NCBI RefSeq assembly: GCF_014646875.1
Contig: NZ_BMOC01000016.1
Coordinates: 1 to 64,000, forward strand
Source: Halobellus salinus
GTDB lineage: Archaea; Halobacteriota; Halobacteria; Halobacteriales; Haloferacaceae
Length of the DNA stretch: 64,000 nucleotides
Reading direction: 5' to 3'
Shown here: piece after piece, positions 1 to 8,627 of the stretch
Position numbering within the stretch: the first letter of the stretch is position 1
Layout of the letters: each line of letters starts with the position of its first letter
Position numbers and translations under genes: made by a program
Notes under the pieces: generated by a model
Database searches by the model: none
What the model was told of the DNA's origin: nothing
Seen by the model: only the letters and a program-made list of their open reading frames with translations

Positions 1-333
1 AGAGGGACGACCAAGGAGTGCGCGTCTTGCGGCGTTTCGACGGATAAGCCGTTGTGGGTCCGTGAACACTCCTGTCCTGCCTGCGGGTTTGAGGCGGACA
101 GGGACGCGAACGAGGTCGCCAGACTACGTCTGGCGGGCAGCCAGAAATCGAAGATTTCTGGCAACGGCGTGGAACATTCTTTCTCGCGGTCTCGAAGATG
201 TAGGAGTGGGACACTCCGAATCAATGCCTGTGGAGACTGCGCTCCCTGTGGATACGCCTGTATCTGCAAAGCGCGTCGTGGAAGCAGGAAGCCCTACCCT
301 CAAGGGGCGAACGGCGCAGCCGTGAGCGAGTAG
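1..333 (+). pseudogene. 3' remnant of IS200/IS605-family tnpB (IS1341-type)
   Basis: The reading frame open from the window edge encodes the C-terminal zinc ribbon of TnpB: CASC followed by CPAC 16 residues later, then the conserved DRDAN. From there the frame is broken. The expected continuation AWNILSRG and the tail VVEAGSPTLK lie in another frame (about 164-325), while the final AVSE-stop is back in the first. A segment near 112-165 that forms two perfect hairpins interrupts the conserved DAN-AAWN join. The sequence after the stop (GTAGGGTAGGGTAG near 331-345) pairs loosely with CCCTACCCTC at 293-302, as expected for the right end of such an element. It is a decayed, probably inactive copy; its 5' part lies outside the window. 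Confidence 0.85.
117..162. repeat. Two adjacent perfect triloop hairpins inside tnpB remnant
   Basis: Positions 117-135 form an 8-bp perfect stem (CGCCAGAC / GTCTGGCG) with a 3-nt loop. Positions 140-162 form a 10-bp perfect stem (GCCAGAAATC / GATTTCTGGC) with a 3-nt loop. They sit exactly where conserved tnpB codons should be contiguous, so they look inserted. The short sequence AACG occurs on both sides (109-112 and 163-166), a possible target duplication. The geometry resembles the hairpins at 1868-2046. Confidence 0.6.
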
Positions 334-375
334 GGTAGGGTAGTTCACACGATCGTCGACACCACCATCGACAAA

Positions 376-386
376 CCCATATAACG
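376..386 (+). promoter_or_regulatory. Putative TATA box of HMG-CoA synthase gene
   Basis: The sequence TATAA at 380-384 lies 22-26 nt before the ATG at 406. In haloarchaea this spacing is typical of leaderless transcripts that start at or beside the A of the ATG. No Shine-Dalgarno-like sequence is seen before the start, which agrees with that reading. Confidence 0.5.
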
Positions 387-405
387 GGCCGCGGAACCCC
401 GACGT

Positions 406-1743
406 ATGACAGCCGTCGGCATCGACGCCATCGAGATCCGAAGCGGCAGGCTGCGGCTCGACCTCGCCGAAACCTTCGCGCCGGCAAAAAACGAGGATCC
501 CGAGAAGTACACGAAGGGGATCGGGATCGAACACTCCTCGCTGCCGGACGTCTACGAGGACATCGTCACGATGGGCGCCAACGCCGCGAAGGCGTTGATC
601 GACCGGAAGGGCCTCACGCCCGACGACATCGGCCGGATCGACGTGGCCACCGAATCCGCGTTCGACAACTCCAAGCCGGTGTCGACGTACATCGCGGGCT
701 GCCTCGAATCGGTCTACGACGGCGACTTCCACCACGCCAACAAGGGCGAGCGGAAGTTCGCGTGTCTCTCGGGCACCCAGAGCATCGACGACGCGTACAA
801 CTGGATCCGCGCGGGCCGAAACCGCGGCCGCGCGGCCTTGGTGATCGCTACCGACACCGCGCTCTACGAGCGGGGCGATCCGGGCGAGGCGACCCAGGGC
901 GCGGGCGCGGTCGCGATGTTGATCGACGAGGACCCGGATATCGTCGCGCTCTCGACCGAGCAGGGGTACGGCAGCGCCGACGAGACCGACTTCCTGAAGC
1001 CCAACCAGCAGTTCCCCAGCGTCGACGGGAAGCGCTCGATCCAGGTGTACCTCGCCCGGATGCGCGAGGCCTTGGAGGACTACGAGTCGGTCGCGGGCGA
1101 CACCCACCCCGACAGCTTCGCGTACTTCCCGTTCCACACGCCCTACCCCGGGATGGTCCGCAAGGCGGCGCTCCTGGGCTACCGCCACATCACTCGCGAC
1201 ACCGACATCGAGGAGGCGCTTGCAGGCGACATCGGGCTGCAGCCGCGCGAGTCCGACTTCGACTCGCGGGAGGGTTACGAGGAGGCGATCCGGGCGTACA
1301 TGGACGATCTGAAGGCGACGAGCCGATACCAAGCGTGGTACGACGAGGCGATCGATCCCACGGTCGACGTCTCCGGGCAGGTCGGCAACTGGTACACCGG
1401 CTCCGTGCACCTCGCCCGGCTCTCGGCGTTGCGGGCGGCCGCCGCCGACGGCGTCGACCTCGCTGGCCAACGGTTCCTGGTCGGCTCCTACGGTTCCGGC
1501 GCGCAGGCGGAGATCCACGCCGAGACGGTACAGGAGGAGTGGCGCGATTCGATCGACCCGATCGACGTCGACGACCAGCTGGCGACCCGCTACGACCTCT
1601 CGTTCGAGGAGTACGAGCTGATCCACGATGTCCACAACCACGAGAAGGAGGTCGAAGTCGAAGCGTTCACCCAGCCCGAGGCGGAGTTCGTGTTCACCGG
1701 GTGGGGCCGGATGAACGAGCGGCGGTACGAGTACGTGGGATGA
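406..1743 (+). CDS. hmgB: Hydroxymethylglutaryl-CoA synthase
   Basis: A 445-aa cytosolic enzyme that condenses acetyl-CoA with acetoacetyl-CoA to HMG-CoA, the step before HMG-CoA reductase in the mevalonate pathway that feeds archaeal isoprenoid lipids. The N-terminus (MTAVGIDAIEIRSGRLRLDL) and the block GIGIEHSSLPD are typical of the thiolase-fold HMGS family. The presumed catalytic cysteine is in FACLSGTQSIDDA (about residue 122). FPFHTPYPGMVRKA carries the active-site histidine region, and QVGNWYTGSVHLARLSAL near residue 325 is another family block. It is monocistronic, with a TATA box placed for a leaderless start, and is followed by a repeat region. Confidence 0.95.
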   Translation: MTAVGIDAIEIRSGRLRLDLAETFAPAKNEDPEKYTKGIGIEHSSLPDVYEDIVTMGANAAKALIDRKGLTPDDIGRIDVATESAFDNSKPVSTYIAGCLESVYDGDFHHANKGERKFACLSGTQSIDDAYNWIRAGRNRGRAALVIATDTALYERGDPGEATQGAGAVAMLIDEDPDIVALSTEQGYGSADETDFLKPNQQFPSVDGKRSIQVYLARMREALEDYESVAGDTHPDSFAYFPFHTPYPGMVRKAALLGYRHITRDTDIEEALAGDIGLQPRESDFDSREGYEEAIRAYMDDLKATSRYQAWYDEAIDPTVDVSGQVGNWYTGSVHLARLSALRAAAADGVDLAGQRFLVGSYGSGAQAEIHAETVQEEWRDSIDPIDVDDQLATRYDLSFEEYELIHDVHNHEKEVEVEAFTQPEAEFVFTGWGRMNERRYEYVG

Positions 1744-2164
1744 GGGCGTGATTTAATTAGAAACGAGACCGCTGGGACCCTTTCGGTGAAGACTCCGGAA
1801 GCCCCCGCGCTCTCGACTCGGGGGCCTCGCTGTCGTTCGAAAGCCGCTCCGCGTCGTTCGCTTTGTCACCGGCGGTAAACCGCCGGTTTCCAGCGAGACC
1901 ACCGGTCTCGCCCGGCTCACTCCTGCGGTGCTTGCTTCACCGGGAGAGCTTCGCTCTCCCGAGCTCACGGCGGCTTTGCCACTGTGAACGCCCGCCTTCA
2001 CCAGAACGCAGAGCGTTCTGTTTGGCTGACGAGAGCTGTGCTCTCGCCAACGTCGTCGAGAGCGCGGCCCCTTCCACTCCCACCCACTGCGGTTTCCTGG
2101 CTGGCAAGCGTCACCCAAGATCGGAGTCAGTCAGATAATTGTCATACCCCGCCGGCGCCGATAG
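1744..2164. repeat. Hairpin-array repeat, copy A (non-coding)
   Basis: This gap between two genes contains at least five perfect short hairpins: 1868-1887 (9-bp stem), 1893-1911 (8 bp, 3-nt loop), 1942-1960 (8 bp, 3-nt loop), 2002-2020 (8 bp, 3-nt loop) and 2030-2046 (7 bp, 3-nt loop). A longer GC stem (GCCCCCG / CGGGGGC) lies at 1801-1825. The blocks CTCCCGAGCTCACGGCG, GTGAACGC and CACCAGAACGC recur in the same order in copy B at 10850-11170. A 121-codon frame is open on the minus strand through it, but I see no protein family in it. I read it as a repetitive, possibly transposon-derived, structured element. Confidence 0.55.
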
Positions 2165-2872
2165 CTACGGCAGCTTCCGCAGCTCCTCGAGCGTCTCGTC
2201 GAGGTTGCGGTTCGAGATCGCGAGCGACAGCCCGTCGATCTTCGCCAGCGCGGGCGCGTGCTCCCAGAGGTCCGATTCGTCGAGGCCGTGGAGCACGACC
2301 GCGGTGGGTGTGGGGTTCACCACGCGCATCGCGACCAGGGCGGCCTCCCCGCGGGTGACGCCGGTGAACACAAGCGCCCGCGAGGTCGACTGGCCGTAGA
2401 GCCGGTAGAACTCCTCGGAGGACAGCCGGGTGATCGCCTCGATGCTGTCGATGACGGTGTGGCCGCTGATCCGGTCCTTGTCGCCGCGCACCAACTCGGT
2501 GGCGTCCATCGCGTCGTAGAGGGTTTCGAGCGGGACCGACCGGGGGTACTCCCGGAGGTCCAGCACGATGTCGCTGTCGAAGCCCGCGGTGATGACGCGG
2601 GCGTACTGGCGGATCCGACCGCCGCCGCGGTCCTCGTCGATGTCGAGCAGCGCCTCGACCATTCGGCGGATCACCCCGATCCCCGGGCTCTCCCGGCGGC
2701 CGCTCTCGTAGTCGGAGATGACCGACGAGGAGACGTCGAGTTGGTTTGCGAGCGTGGTCTGGGAGACGTCGAAGTCGGTGCGCCACTTCCGGAGGGTCGC
2801 CCCGGGATCGTCGCTCAGCGTGATCTCGCCCGCGATCCGACGGGCGAGTTCCGCTCTGGGCACCGTCGTCAC
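2165..2872 (-). CDS. Xre/Cro-type HTH transcriptional regulator, haloarchaeal
   Basis: A 235-aa protein. Residues about 24-70 form a lambda-repressor-like helix-turn-helix (RKWRTDFDVSQTTLANQLD, then SSSVISDYESGRRESPG). The remaining 150 residues are a conserved-looking domain with several short hydrophobic strands and GDKDRISGHTVIDSIEAI; I cannot assign a ligand to it. The architecture matches the archaeal HTH family COG1709. It is divergent from the membrane hydrolase gene that starts at 3009, with 136 bp between them, so autoregulation or control of the neighbour is possible but only inferred. Confidence 0.8.
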   Translation of the reverse strand: MTTVPRAELARRIAGEITLSDDPGATLRKWRTDFDVSQTTLANQLDVSSSVISDYESGRRESPGIGVIRRMVEALLDIDEDRGGGRIRQYARVITAGFDSDIVLDLREYPRSVPLETLYDAMDATELVRGDKDRISGHTVIDSIEAITRLSSEEFYRLYGQSTSRALVFTGVTRGEAALVAMRVVNPTPTAVVLHGLDESDLWEHAPALAKIDGLSLAISNRNLDETLEELRKLP

Positions 2873-3008
2873 GGCCCGCTACCCCCACCCGGTGGGGTCT
2901 CTCGACACATACGTTCCGATGGCGTGGGCGGCCGCAAAAGCGTACCGGGGCGGGAACGGAGGCCTGCACGCAGGAACGTTCAAGTCCGGGCACGCGTCAG
3001 GTACCTGC

Positions 3009-3722
3009 GTGCCCTCGACGCTGATTCACGTGTCGCTCGCGCTGTTGCTCGCTGCGGGGCTACTCGGCACCGAGTTCGACGGTCGGAGCGTCCTTGTCGT
3101 CGCGGCAGCGACCGCGGTGCCCGACCTCGACGTGGCGCTGGAGCCGGTGCTGTCGGGTGCCCACCGGTCGGTGGGGCACAACTTCGTCCTGCCCGGACTA
3201 GTTTTGCTCGCGCTCGCGGCCGACCTCCGGCGCGGCCCCGACTCGCTGCTTCACCGACGGTACGGCGACCGCGGGGTGACGCTCGCGTTCACCGCGGTGG
3301 TGTGTCTGGTCGGTGCCGGAATCGTCCCCGACCTCGTTGTCGGCGGCATCAACGCGTTCTACCCGCTCCACGACGCGTTCTACACGGTCGACGGCCGACT
3401 GTTCTACTCGACCGACCGCGGGTGGGTACAGACGTTCGTGGACCTCTCGCCCGACGACCCGGAGCCGCAACGAACCACGAGCAACTTCGACTTCCGGACG
3501 GTGCTCGACGCCGAACCGACACTCGGCGTCGAGGACTCCGGCGGTGGGAGTGGCGAGGCCGGAGGCGGCGGCGGCTCACAGCGCGTCGAGCGCCTCTTCC
3601 CGGTGGCGATGACGGGGTTTCGGGCGTGGCTCCTCCCGCTCGCGGCGTTCGTCACCGGTACGCGGCTGTGGCGGGCGCGGCGGTCGGCGAACGCTGGAGT
3701 CGACGGAGGTGACCGCGCGTGA
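3009..3722 (+). CDS. Membrane-bound metal-dependent hydrolase, YdjM/DUF457-like
   Basis: A 237-aa integral membrane protein. I chose the GTG at 3009 because the frame upstream overlaps the opposite HTH gene and only from here does the family pattern begin: a short N-terminal helix with His (STLIHVSLALLLAAGLLG), AVPDLDVALEPV, and HRSVGHNFVLPG, which supply the His/Asp residues thought to bind metal. At least four hydrophobic segments are visible. Residues 150-205 form a soluble Gly-rich loop. The gene overlaps the downstream acetyltransferase by 4 nt (GTGA), so they are probably co-translated. The substrate is unknown. Confidence 0.75.
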   Translation: MPSTLIHVSLALLLAAGLLGTEFDGRSVLVVAAATAVPDLDVALEPVLSGAHRSVGHNFVLPGLVLLALAADLRRGPDSLLHRRYGDRGVTLAFTAVVCLVGAGIVPDLVVGGINAFYPLHDAFYTVDGRLFYSTDRGWVQTFVDLSPDDPEPQRTTSNFDFRTVLDAEPTLGVEDSGGGSGEAGGGGGSQRVERLFPVAMTGFRAWLLPLAAFVTGTRLWRARRSANAGVDGGDRA

Positions 3723-4267
3723 CGGACGGCGTCACGATCCGGCCGTACGACGCTGAGCGCGACGAATCGTCGTTGTGGGGGCTGAAACGCGACTTCGAGC
3801 TGGAACTCGGGGCGGAGACCGGCGGCGACGACAAGGCTGCCGTCTACGCCGAGAAACTGACGCCGCGATACCGGGACCGGTGGCTGGCGTGGGTCGACCG
3901 GTGCGTCGACGACGACCCGGGGTGCGTGGTGGTCTGTGACCCCGAGGTGGGCGTTGAAGCCGGGAGAGGCGAAGTCGACGGCGACGCCGCGGCGACGGGT
4001 CTCGTCGGCTACGCGTTCCTGTTGCCGGAGTCGCTGTCGTTCGTGTGGGACGCTGCAGTGCTCAACGAGATCTACGTCGCTCCAACCCGCCGGGGGACAG
4101 CGGTCGCCGACGAACTGTTCGGCGCCGTAGTAGAGCAGGCGCAAACCCAGGACCTCCCGCTCGACCGGCTGGTTTTGGATGTCGACGCCGAAAACGACAG
4201 GGCGCAGGCGTTCTACCGCCGGCACGGCTTCGAGCCGTGGGGCGAGATGGTCGCACGGGAGTTGTGA
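3719..4267 (+). CDS. GNAT family N-acetyltransferase
   Basis: A 182-aa protein starting at a GTG that overlaps the previous stop. The N-terminal half (TIRPYDAERDESSLWGLKRDFE) and the C-terminal half (VLNEIYVAPTRRGTAVADEL, then ENDRAQAFYRRHGFE) show the Gcn5 fold. The RRGTAV segment corresponds to the acetyl-CoA pyrophosphate-binding loop, and AFYRRHGFEPWG is the usual C-terminal strand motif. The acceptor is unknown. Linkage to the membrane hydrolase by a 4-nt overlap suggests a two-gene operon. Confidence 0.8.
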   Translation: MTDGVTIRPYDAERDESSLWGLKRDFELELGAETGGDDKAAVYAEKLTPRYRDRWLAWVDRCVDDDPGCVVVCDPEVGVEAGRGEVDGDAAATGLVGYAFLLPESLSFVWDAAVLNEIYVAPTRRGTAVADELFGAVVEQAQTQDLPLDRLVLDVDAENDRAQAFYRRHGFEPWGEMVAREL

Positions 4268-4379
4268 CCGACGGTTCAGCGCCGCTCGCCGACGGCTGCG
4301 GCGCCGGGTGTTCAGCCGTCCGCGGGGAGACCGGTGAGACCCCACAACCACTAAACCGAGGTCACGCCAAGAACAACCG

Positions 4380-5879
4380 ATGACCGATTGGACCGAACGG
4401 TACCGGCCGACGACCCTCTCGGAGGTCCGCGGGAACAACAAGGCCCGCGACACGTTGGAGGAGTGGGCACGGACGTGGGACGACCACCGCGAACCCGTCG
4501 TCGTCCACGGCGCTCCCGGAGTCGGCAAGACCTCCGCGGCCCACGCGCTGGCGAACGACATGGGGTGGGAGGTCGTCGAGTTGAACGCCTCCGACCAGCG
4601 AACCGGCGACGACATCGAGCGGTTCGCCGGGCGGGCCGCGCAGAACGCCACGCTCGCGGGGTCAGTGGGCGGCGGCGACGGAGGCGGCGGGACCGGTGGC
4701 GACGGCAGCGGCGGTCGGCAACTGATCGTGCTCGACGAGGCCGACAACATCCACCACCAGTACGACCGCGGCGGGAAGCGCGCGGTCACGGAGCTTCTGA
4801 AGGACGCCAACCAGCCGGTCGTGTTGATCGCAAACGAGTATTACGACATGTCGAACAGCCTCCGGAACGCCGCCCGAGAGATCGAGTTCCGCGACGTCTC
4901 CGCGCGGTCGACCGTGCCGGTCCTCAGAGACATCCTCCGGAAGGAAGGAATCGAGTTCGACGAGGATGCCTTAGAACGCATCGCCGACGACAACGACGGT
5001 GACCTCCGGGCGGCAGTCAAGGATCTCCAGGTGACAGCCGAAGACCGGAGTCGGATCGCTCTCGAGGACGTGTCCACCGGCTCCCGGAACCGCGCGGTCG
5101 GGCTGTTCGAGTTCCTCGATACAGTCCTGAAGGAGGAAAGGTCCGCGGAGGCGGCGCTCCGAACCGCCTACGACGTCGACGAGACCCCGGAGGACCTCCT
5201 CCAGTGGGTCGAGGACAAGGTGTCGCTGGTCTATGAGGGCCGCGAGCTCGCGCGAGCGTACGAGTTCCTCGCGAACGCGGACATATGGACAAGCCGGGTG
5301 TACGCCACCGACTACGACTACACGTGGTGGCGGTACGCCACCGACAACCTCGCCGGCGGGGTCGCGGCCGCCCGCGACGGCACCTACGGCGGGTGGACGC
5401 GGTACGGCGGCGCACCCTACCGCTCGACCCGGGATTCGACCCGCGGCGAGGTGGTCCGCGCGATCGCGGAATCGGGGGGGTTCTCCATGACGACCGCCCG
5501 GCTCGACGTGCTTCCGTTCCTCTCGGCGGTGACCCACCATTGCAAGCCGCGGGACCTGACTGTCGCGATGGCCGCGTGGTACGATCTCGACGAGGCCGGG
5601 GTCGCCTACGTCACCGGCAGCGGGAAGACCACGAACAAGGTCCAGTCGATCGTCGAAGACGCGGCTGCCCTCCGGGCCGAGGCGCTCGAAGACCACGCCG
5701 GCGGCGCGTTCGACGGCGGGGAGGGTGGAGACAGTGTCGGCGACGGCAGCGCCGACGGCGGGCCCGACGACCCTACCGACGCGGACGTGCTCGACCGCAC
5801 GGACTCAGAGGTCGATACCGAGGACACCGCGGATGCGGCGGACGGCGACAGCCAGGCGGGGCTGTCGGAGTTCATGTGA
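4380..5879 (+). CDS. rfcL: Replication factor C large subunit
   Basis: A 499-aa AAA+ clamp-loader subunit that, with RfcS, loads PCNA onto primed DNA. The start MTDWTERYRPTTLSEVRGN is the family N-terminus. Walker A is GAPGVGKTSAAHAL (about residue 45) and Walker B is LIVLDEADN (about 117). A Gly-rich low-complexity loop of about 20 residues sits directly before Walker B. The collar domain spans about residues 230-430. The acidic tail (about 440-499) ends in QAGLSEFM, which fits the PCNA-interacting PIP box (QxxLxxF). The start is supported by the family alignment as remembered. Confidence 0.95.
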   Translation: MTDWTERYRPTTLSEVRGNNKARDTLEEWARTWDDHREPVVVHGAPGVGKTSAAHALANDMGWEVVELNASDQRTGDDIERFAGRAAQNATLAGSVGGGDGGGGTGGDGSGGRQLIVLDEADNIHHQYDRGGKRAVTELLKDANQPVVLIANEYYDMSNSLRNAAREIEFRDVSARSTVPVLRDILRKEGIEFDEDALERIADDNDGDLRAAVKDLQVTAEDRSRIALEDVSTGSRNRAVGLFEFLDTVLKEERSAEAALRTAYDVDETPEDLLQWVEDKVSLVYEGRELARAYEFLANADIWTSRVYATDYDYTWWRYATDNLAGGVAAARDGTYGGWTRYGGAPYRSTRDSTRGEVVRAIAESGGFSMTTARLDVLPFLSAVTHHCKPRDLTVAMAAWYDLDEAGVAYVTGSGKTTNKVQSIVEDAAALRAEALEDHAGGAFDGGEGGDSVGDGSADGGPDDPTDADVLDRTDSEVDTEDTADAADGDSQAGLSEFM

Positions 5880-5927
5880 GTCTCGCGACGCGATCGAACG
5901 GGATCGGGTCGTCCCGTTTCCGGGGGT

Positions 5928-6665
5928 TCAGAACAGTTTTGACAGGAACTGCGCGCCCCGGTCCGTGTCCGGGCGCTCAAAGAAGGGTGTCGGCGCCCCG
6001 GTCTCTACGATCCGCCCCTCGTCCATGAGGACGACCCGATCAGCCACCTCGCGGGCGAACCCCATCTCGTGGGTGACAACCATCATGGTCATTCCGTCGT
6101 CGGCGAGACTCCGCATCACGCCCAGGACTTCCCCGACGAGTTCCGGGTCTAAGGCGCTTGTGACCTCGTCGAACAGCATTACTCGTGGGTCCATCGCGAG
6201 CGCGCGGGCGATCGCGACCCGCTGCTGTTGGCCCCCCGAGAGCTGGCTGGGGTACGACGCCGCCTGATCGGAGAGCCCGACCTCCGCGAGCAGGTCGACG
6301 CCCCGCTCCCGTGCGGTGTCGTCGTCGACACCGCGTACCTTCCGGGGAGCGAGTGTCACGTTTTCGAGGGCGGTCTTGTGCGGAAAGAGGTTGAACGACT
6401 GAAAGACCATCCCGATTCGTTGTCTGAGCCGGTTGATGTCGGCGCCGGGGTCGGAGATCGACCGGTCGTCGAGCCTGATCTCGCCCGCTTGGATCTCCTC
6501 GAGCCGGTTCGCACACCGGAGCAGCGTCGACTTCCCGGAGCCCGAGGGGCCGACGACGACACAGACTTCACCGTTGGCGATGTCCAACGAGACGTCTTTG
6601 AGCACGTGGGTGTCGCCGAAGTACTTGTCGACGTGTTCGAACTCCAGGAGGGAGCCGTCGGTCAT
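5928..6665 (-). CDS. glnQ: Polar amino-acid ABC transporter, ATP-binding protein
   Basis: A 245-aa ATPase of the GlnQ/HisP type. Walker A is [13 protein letters not shown], the Q-loop is [18 protein letters not shown], the ABC signature is [15 protein letters not shown], Walker B is [13 protein letters not shown] and the H-loop is [12 protein letters not shown]. The phrases [12 protein letters not shown] and [14 protein letters not shown] are characteristic of the polar amino-acid subfamily. It is the last gene of a minus-strand operon with permease and binding protein, and overlaps the permease stop by 4 nt. Confidence 0.93.
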   Translation of the reverse strand: MTDGSLLEFEHVDKYFGDTHVLKDVSLDIANGEVCVVVGPSGSGKSTLLRCANRLEEIQAGEIRLDDRSISDPGADINRLRQRIGMVFQSFNLFPHKTALENVTLAPRKVRGVDDDTARERGVDLLAEVGLSDQAASYPSQLSGGQQQRVAIARALAMDPRVMLFDEVTSALDPELVGEVLGVMRSLADDGMTMMVVTHEMGFAREVADRVVLMDEGRIVETGAPTPFFERPDTDRGAQFLSKLF

Positions 6666-7489
6666 CGGGCGTCACCACCCCAGTCGCCGCGGTTCTCGAG
6701 ATACTCCACGAGCCGCCCCATCGGAATGGTGATCGAGAGGTACGCGATCGCGACCAACACGATCGGGGTCCAGGGGTCGAACGTCGCGCTGTTGACGTCG
6801 CGGAACTGCTGGATGAGTTCGGGGATCGCGATGACGGTCAGAAGCGAGGTGTCTTTCACCAGGATAATCTGGTCGTTGCCGACCGCCGCCAGAGCGTTCC
6901 GCCACGCTTGCGGGACGACGACCTCCCGCATCGCCTGAATGTACCCCATTCCAAGCGACCGGGCGGCCTCCATCTGGCCGTCGTGCACCGCGCCGATCCC
7001 GCCGCGGACCGCCTCGCCGACGTACGCCGCATGGTTCAGCGTCAACGCGATAATCGCCGTCGGTAACCCCCAGTTCTGGATCGGGAAGAGGCCGGGCCAC
7101 AGCGTCGGGATCCCGAAATAGATCACGAAGATCTGGAACAGCAGCGGCGTGCCGCGGAAGAACTGGACGTACGCCGCGGAGATCCCGCTCGTGAGCCGCG
7201 TCTTCGAGACCCGCGCGAGGCCGACGAAAATCCCCGACGTCACCGACAGGATGCTGCTCGTCACCACGATCCCGAGCACCAGCCCGTACGCACCGATGAA
7301 CTGCGGGAGGATCGTCGGGATCAGCCCGTAGTTGACCTCGGTCGCCAGGATGTAGAGGATCAAGAGGGCCACACCGAGCGCAAACAGGCTCGACAGTCCG
7401 ACCCCGATGTATTTCAGGGTCTGATCGTCGGCGAACCCGTCGGCGGTGGCGTTCGCGTTCGGCTGGACGCTCGAGTGGGAATCTGCCAT
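6662..7489 (-). CDS. Polar amino-acid ABC transporter, permease
   Basis: A 275-aa membrane protein of the HisM/GlnP type. About 40 hydrophilic residues are followed by five or six hydrophobic segments. The cytoplasmic coupling loop is [20 protein letters not shown], with the following [15 protein letters not shown] typical of this family; [17 protein letters not shown] is another family block. The N-terminal extension with an extra hydrophobic segment (residues 30-50) is somewhat long for the family. It overlaps glnQ by 4 nt and follows the binding-protein gene by about 30 nt. Confidence 0.9.
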   Translation of the reverse strand: MADSHSSVQPNANATADGFADDQTLKYIGVGLSSLFALGVALLILYILATEVNYGLIPTILPQFIGAYGLVLGIVVTSSILSVTSGIFVGLARVSKTRLTSGISAAYVQFFRGTPLLFQIFVIYFGIPTLWPGLFPIQNWGLPTAIIALTLNHAAYVGEAVRGGIGAVHDGQMEAARSLGMGYIQAMREVVVPQAWRNALAAVGNDQIILVKDTSLLTVIAIPELIQQFRDVNSATFDPWTPIVLVAIAYLSITIPMGRLVEYLENRGDWGGDAR

Positions 7490-7519
7490 AGTGTGGGGTA
7501 GAGAGCGGATCCGGCGTCG

Positions 7520-8437
7520 TCAGCCCGCGAAGTACTCCGAGTAGACCTCGTCGTAGGTCCCGTTCTCCCGGATCGTCGCCAGCGCCTCGTTGACACGTTC
7601 GAGGAACTCGTCGTCGTCCTCGCGGAACGCGATCCCGTAGCTTTCGATGGTGAGCGTCAGGTACGGCGGGGCGTCTTGGTCACTGTCGGCGGCGACGCCG
7701 TCGCCTTTGAGGAAGACCACGCCGTCCTGTTCGTTCGCGAACTCCGCGTTCACGGTGTTGTCGTTGATGACGGCGTTTACCTGGCCGTTGAGAAGCGCCT
7801 GGAACGCGCCGTTGATCTGGTCGTACTCGTTTATTGAGAGGTCGCCGCCGAACTCCTCTTGAAGCCCCGTGGCCGCGCCCGCGCCGGTGGTCCCCTTCTG
7901 GACGCCGACGGTCTCTCCCTCGAGGTCCGCGCGGGCGGAGATCGAACTGTCCTCCCGGACGATGACGGTCTGGTACGCGGTGAAGTACGGATCCGAGAAG
8001 TCGACTTCCTCGTCGCGCTCGTCGTTGATCGTCATCGCGGACATGATGATCCGGAAGTTGCCGTTGTTGAGCGACGGGATAATCGAGTCGAAGCTGGTTG
8101 GCTGGAACTCGTAGTCGATGCCGAGTTGATCCTCGAAGACCGCCGCTGCGATGTCGACGTCGAACCCGGTCAGATCGCCCGACGTCGTCTCGTACTCGAA
8201 GGGCCGGTAGGGGATGTCGGAGCCGATGACGACCGTCTCCGGGACCGTTGGCTCCGCGGTCGCTTCGGCCGTCTCGGTCGTCGCTGTCGGGTCGGCCGTG
8301 ACTTCAGTCTCCGTTTCCGTCTCGGTGTCTGCGGTTGTCGTCGTGGCCTCCCCACCGGAGTCGCCGCCGGAACAGCCTGCGAGCAACCCACCGACCAGAA
8401 CCCCGCCACCACTTTTCAGATACGTCCGTCTGTCCAT
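7520..8437 (-). CDS. Polar amino-acid ABC transporter, substrate-binding lipoprotein
   Basis: A 305-aa extracytoplasmic binding protein. I chose the ATG at 8437 because from there the N-terminus is MDRRTYLKSGGGVLVGGLLA followed by GC: a twin-arginine (Tat) signal with the lipobox LAGC, typical of haloarchaeal lipoproteins. The longer frame upstream is Pro/Gly-rich non-family sequence. A Thr/Glu-rich linker (residues 30-70) precedes the SBP-family-3 domain (IPYRPFEYETTSGDLTGFDV, then VGVQKGTTGAGAA). It is first in the operon; the 190-bp divergent gap to the dehydrogenase at 8628 should hold both promoters. The ligand is probably a polar amino acid; the exact one is not predictable. Confidence 0.92.
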   Translation of the reverse strand: MDRRTYLKSGGGVLVGGLLAGCSGGDSGGEATTTTADTETETETEVTADPTATTETAEATAEPTVPETVVIGSDIPYRPFEYETTSGDLTGFDVDIAAAVFEDQLGIDYEFQPTSFDSIIPSLNNGNFRIIMSAMTINDERDEEVDFSDPYFTAYQTVIVREDSSISARADLEGETVGVQKGTTGAGAATGLQEEFGGDLSINEYDQINGAFQALLNGQVNAVINDNTVNAEFANEQDGVVFLKGDGVAADSDQDAPPYLTLTIESYGIAFREDDDEFLERVNEALATIRENGTYDEVYSEYFAG

Positions 8438-8627
8438 TTCACAGTCCGATAACGCGTAGGAGTATAACAAAGTGTCGTTCGGACGGACACCCGTCCACTC
8501 TGTGGGGTGGCCGGTGGGACCGGTCTCGGGTCCGTCCGGGGTCGTCCCGGGCGGCGTTGTGGGTCCCGGCCCAGTGCCGCTGCGACCGGTATCAAAGTAC
8601 AAACCCGACCCCGACGAACCGCCCGGT

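Noticed and set aside
124-1641. A 505-codon minus-strand frame opposite the HMG-CoA synthase gene
   Set aside because: Long antisense frames are expected in GC-rich codon-biased genes. The plus-strand protein has full family motifs; the antisense one has none.
1753-2118. A 121-codon minus-strand gene
   Set aside because: The frame is built from hairpin repeats, ends in low-complexity sequence and matches no family I know. The non-coding repeat reading explains it better.
8472-8627. N-terminal extension of the dehydrogenase to 8472
   Set aside because: The dinucleotide-binding N-terminus starts at 8628. The extension is Gly/Pro/Val-rich and lies in the divergent promoter region.
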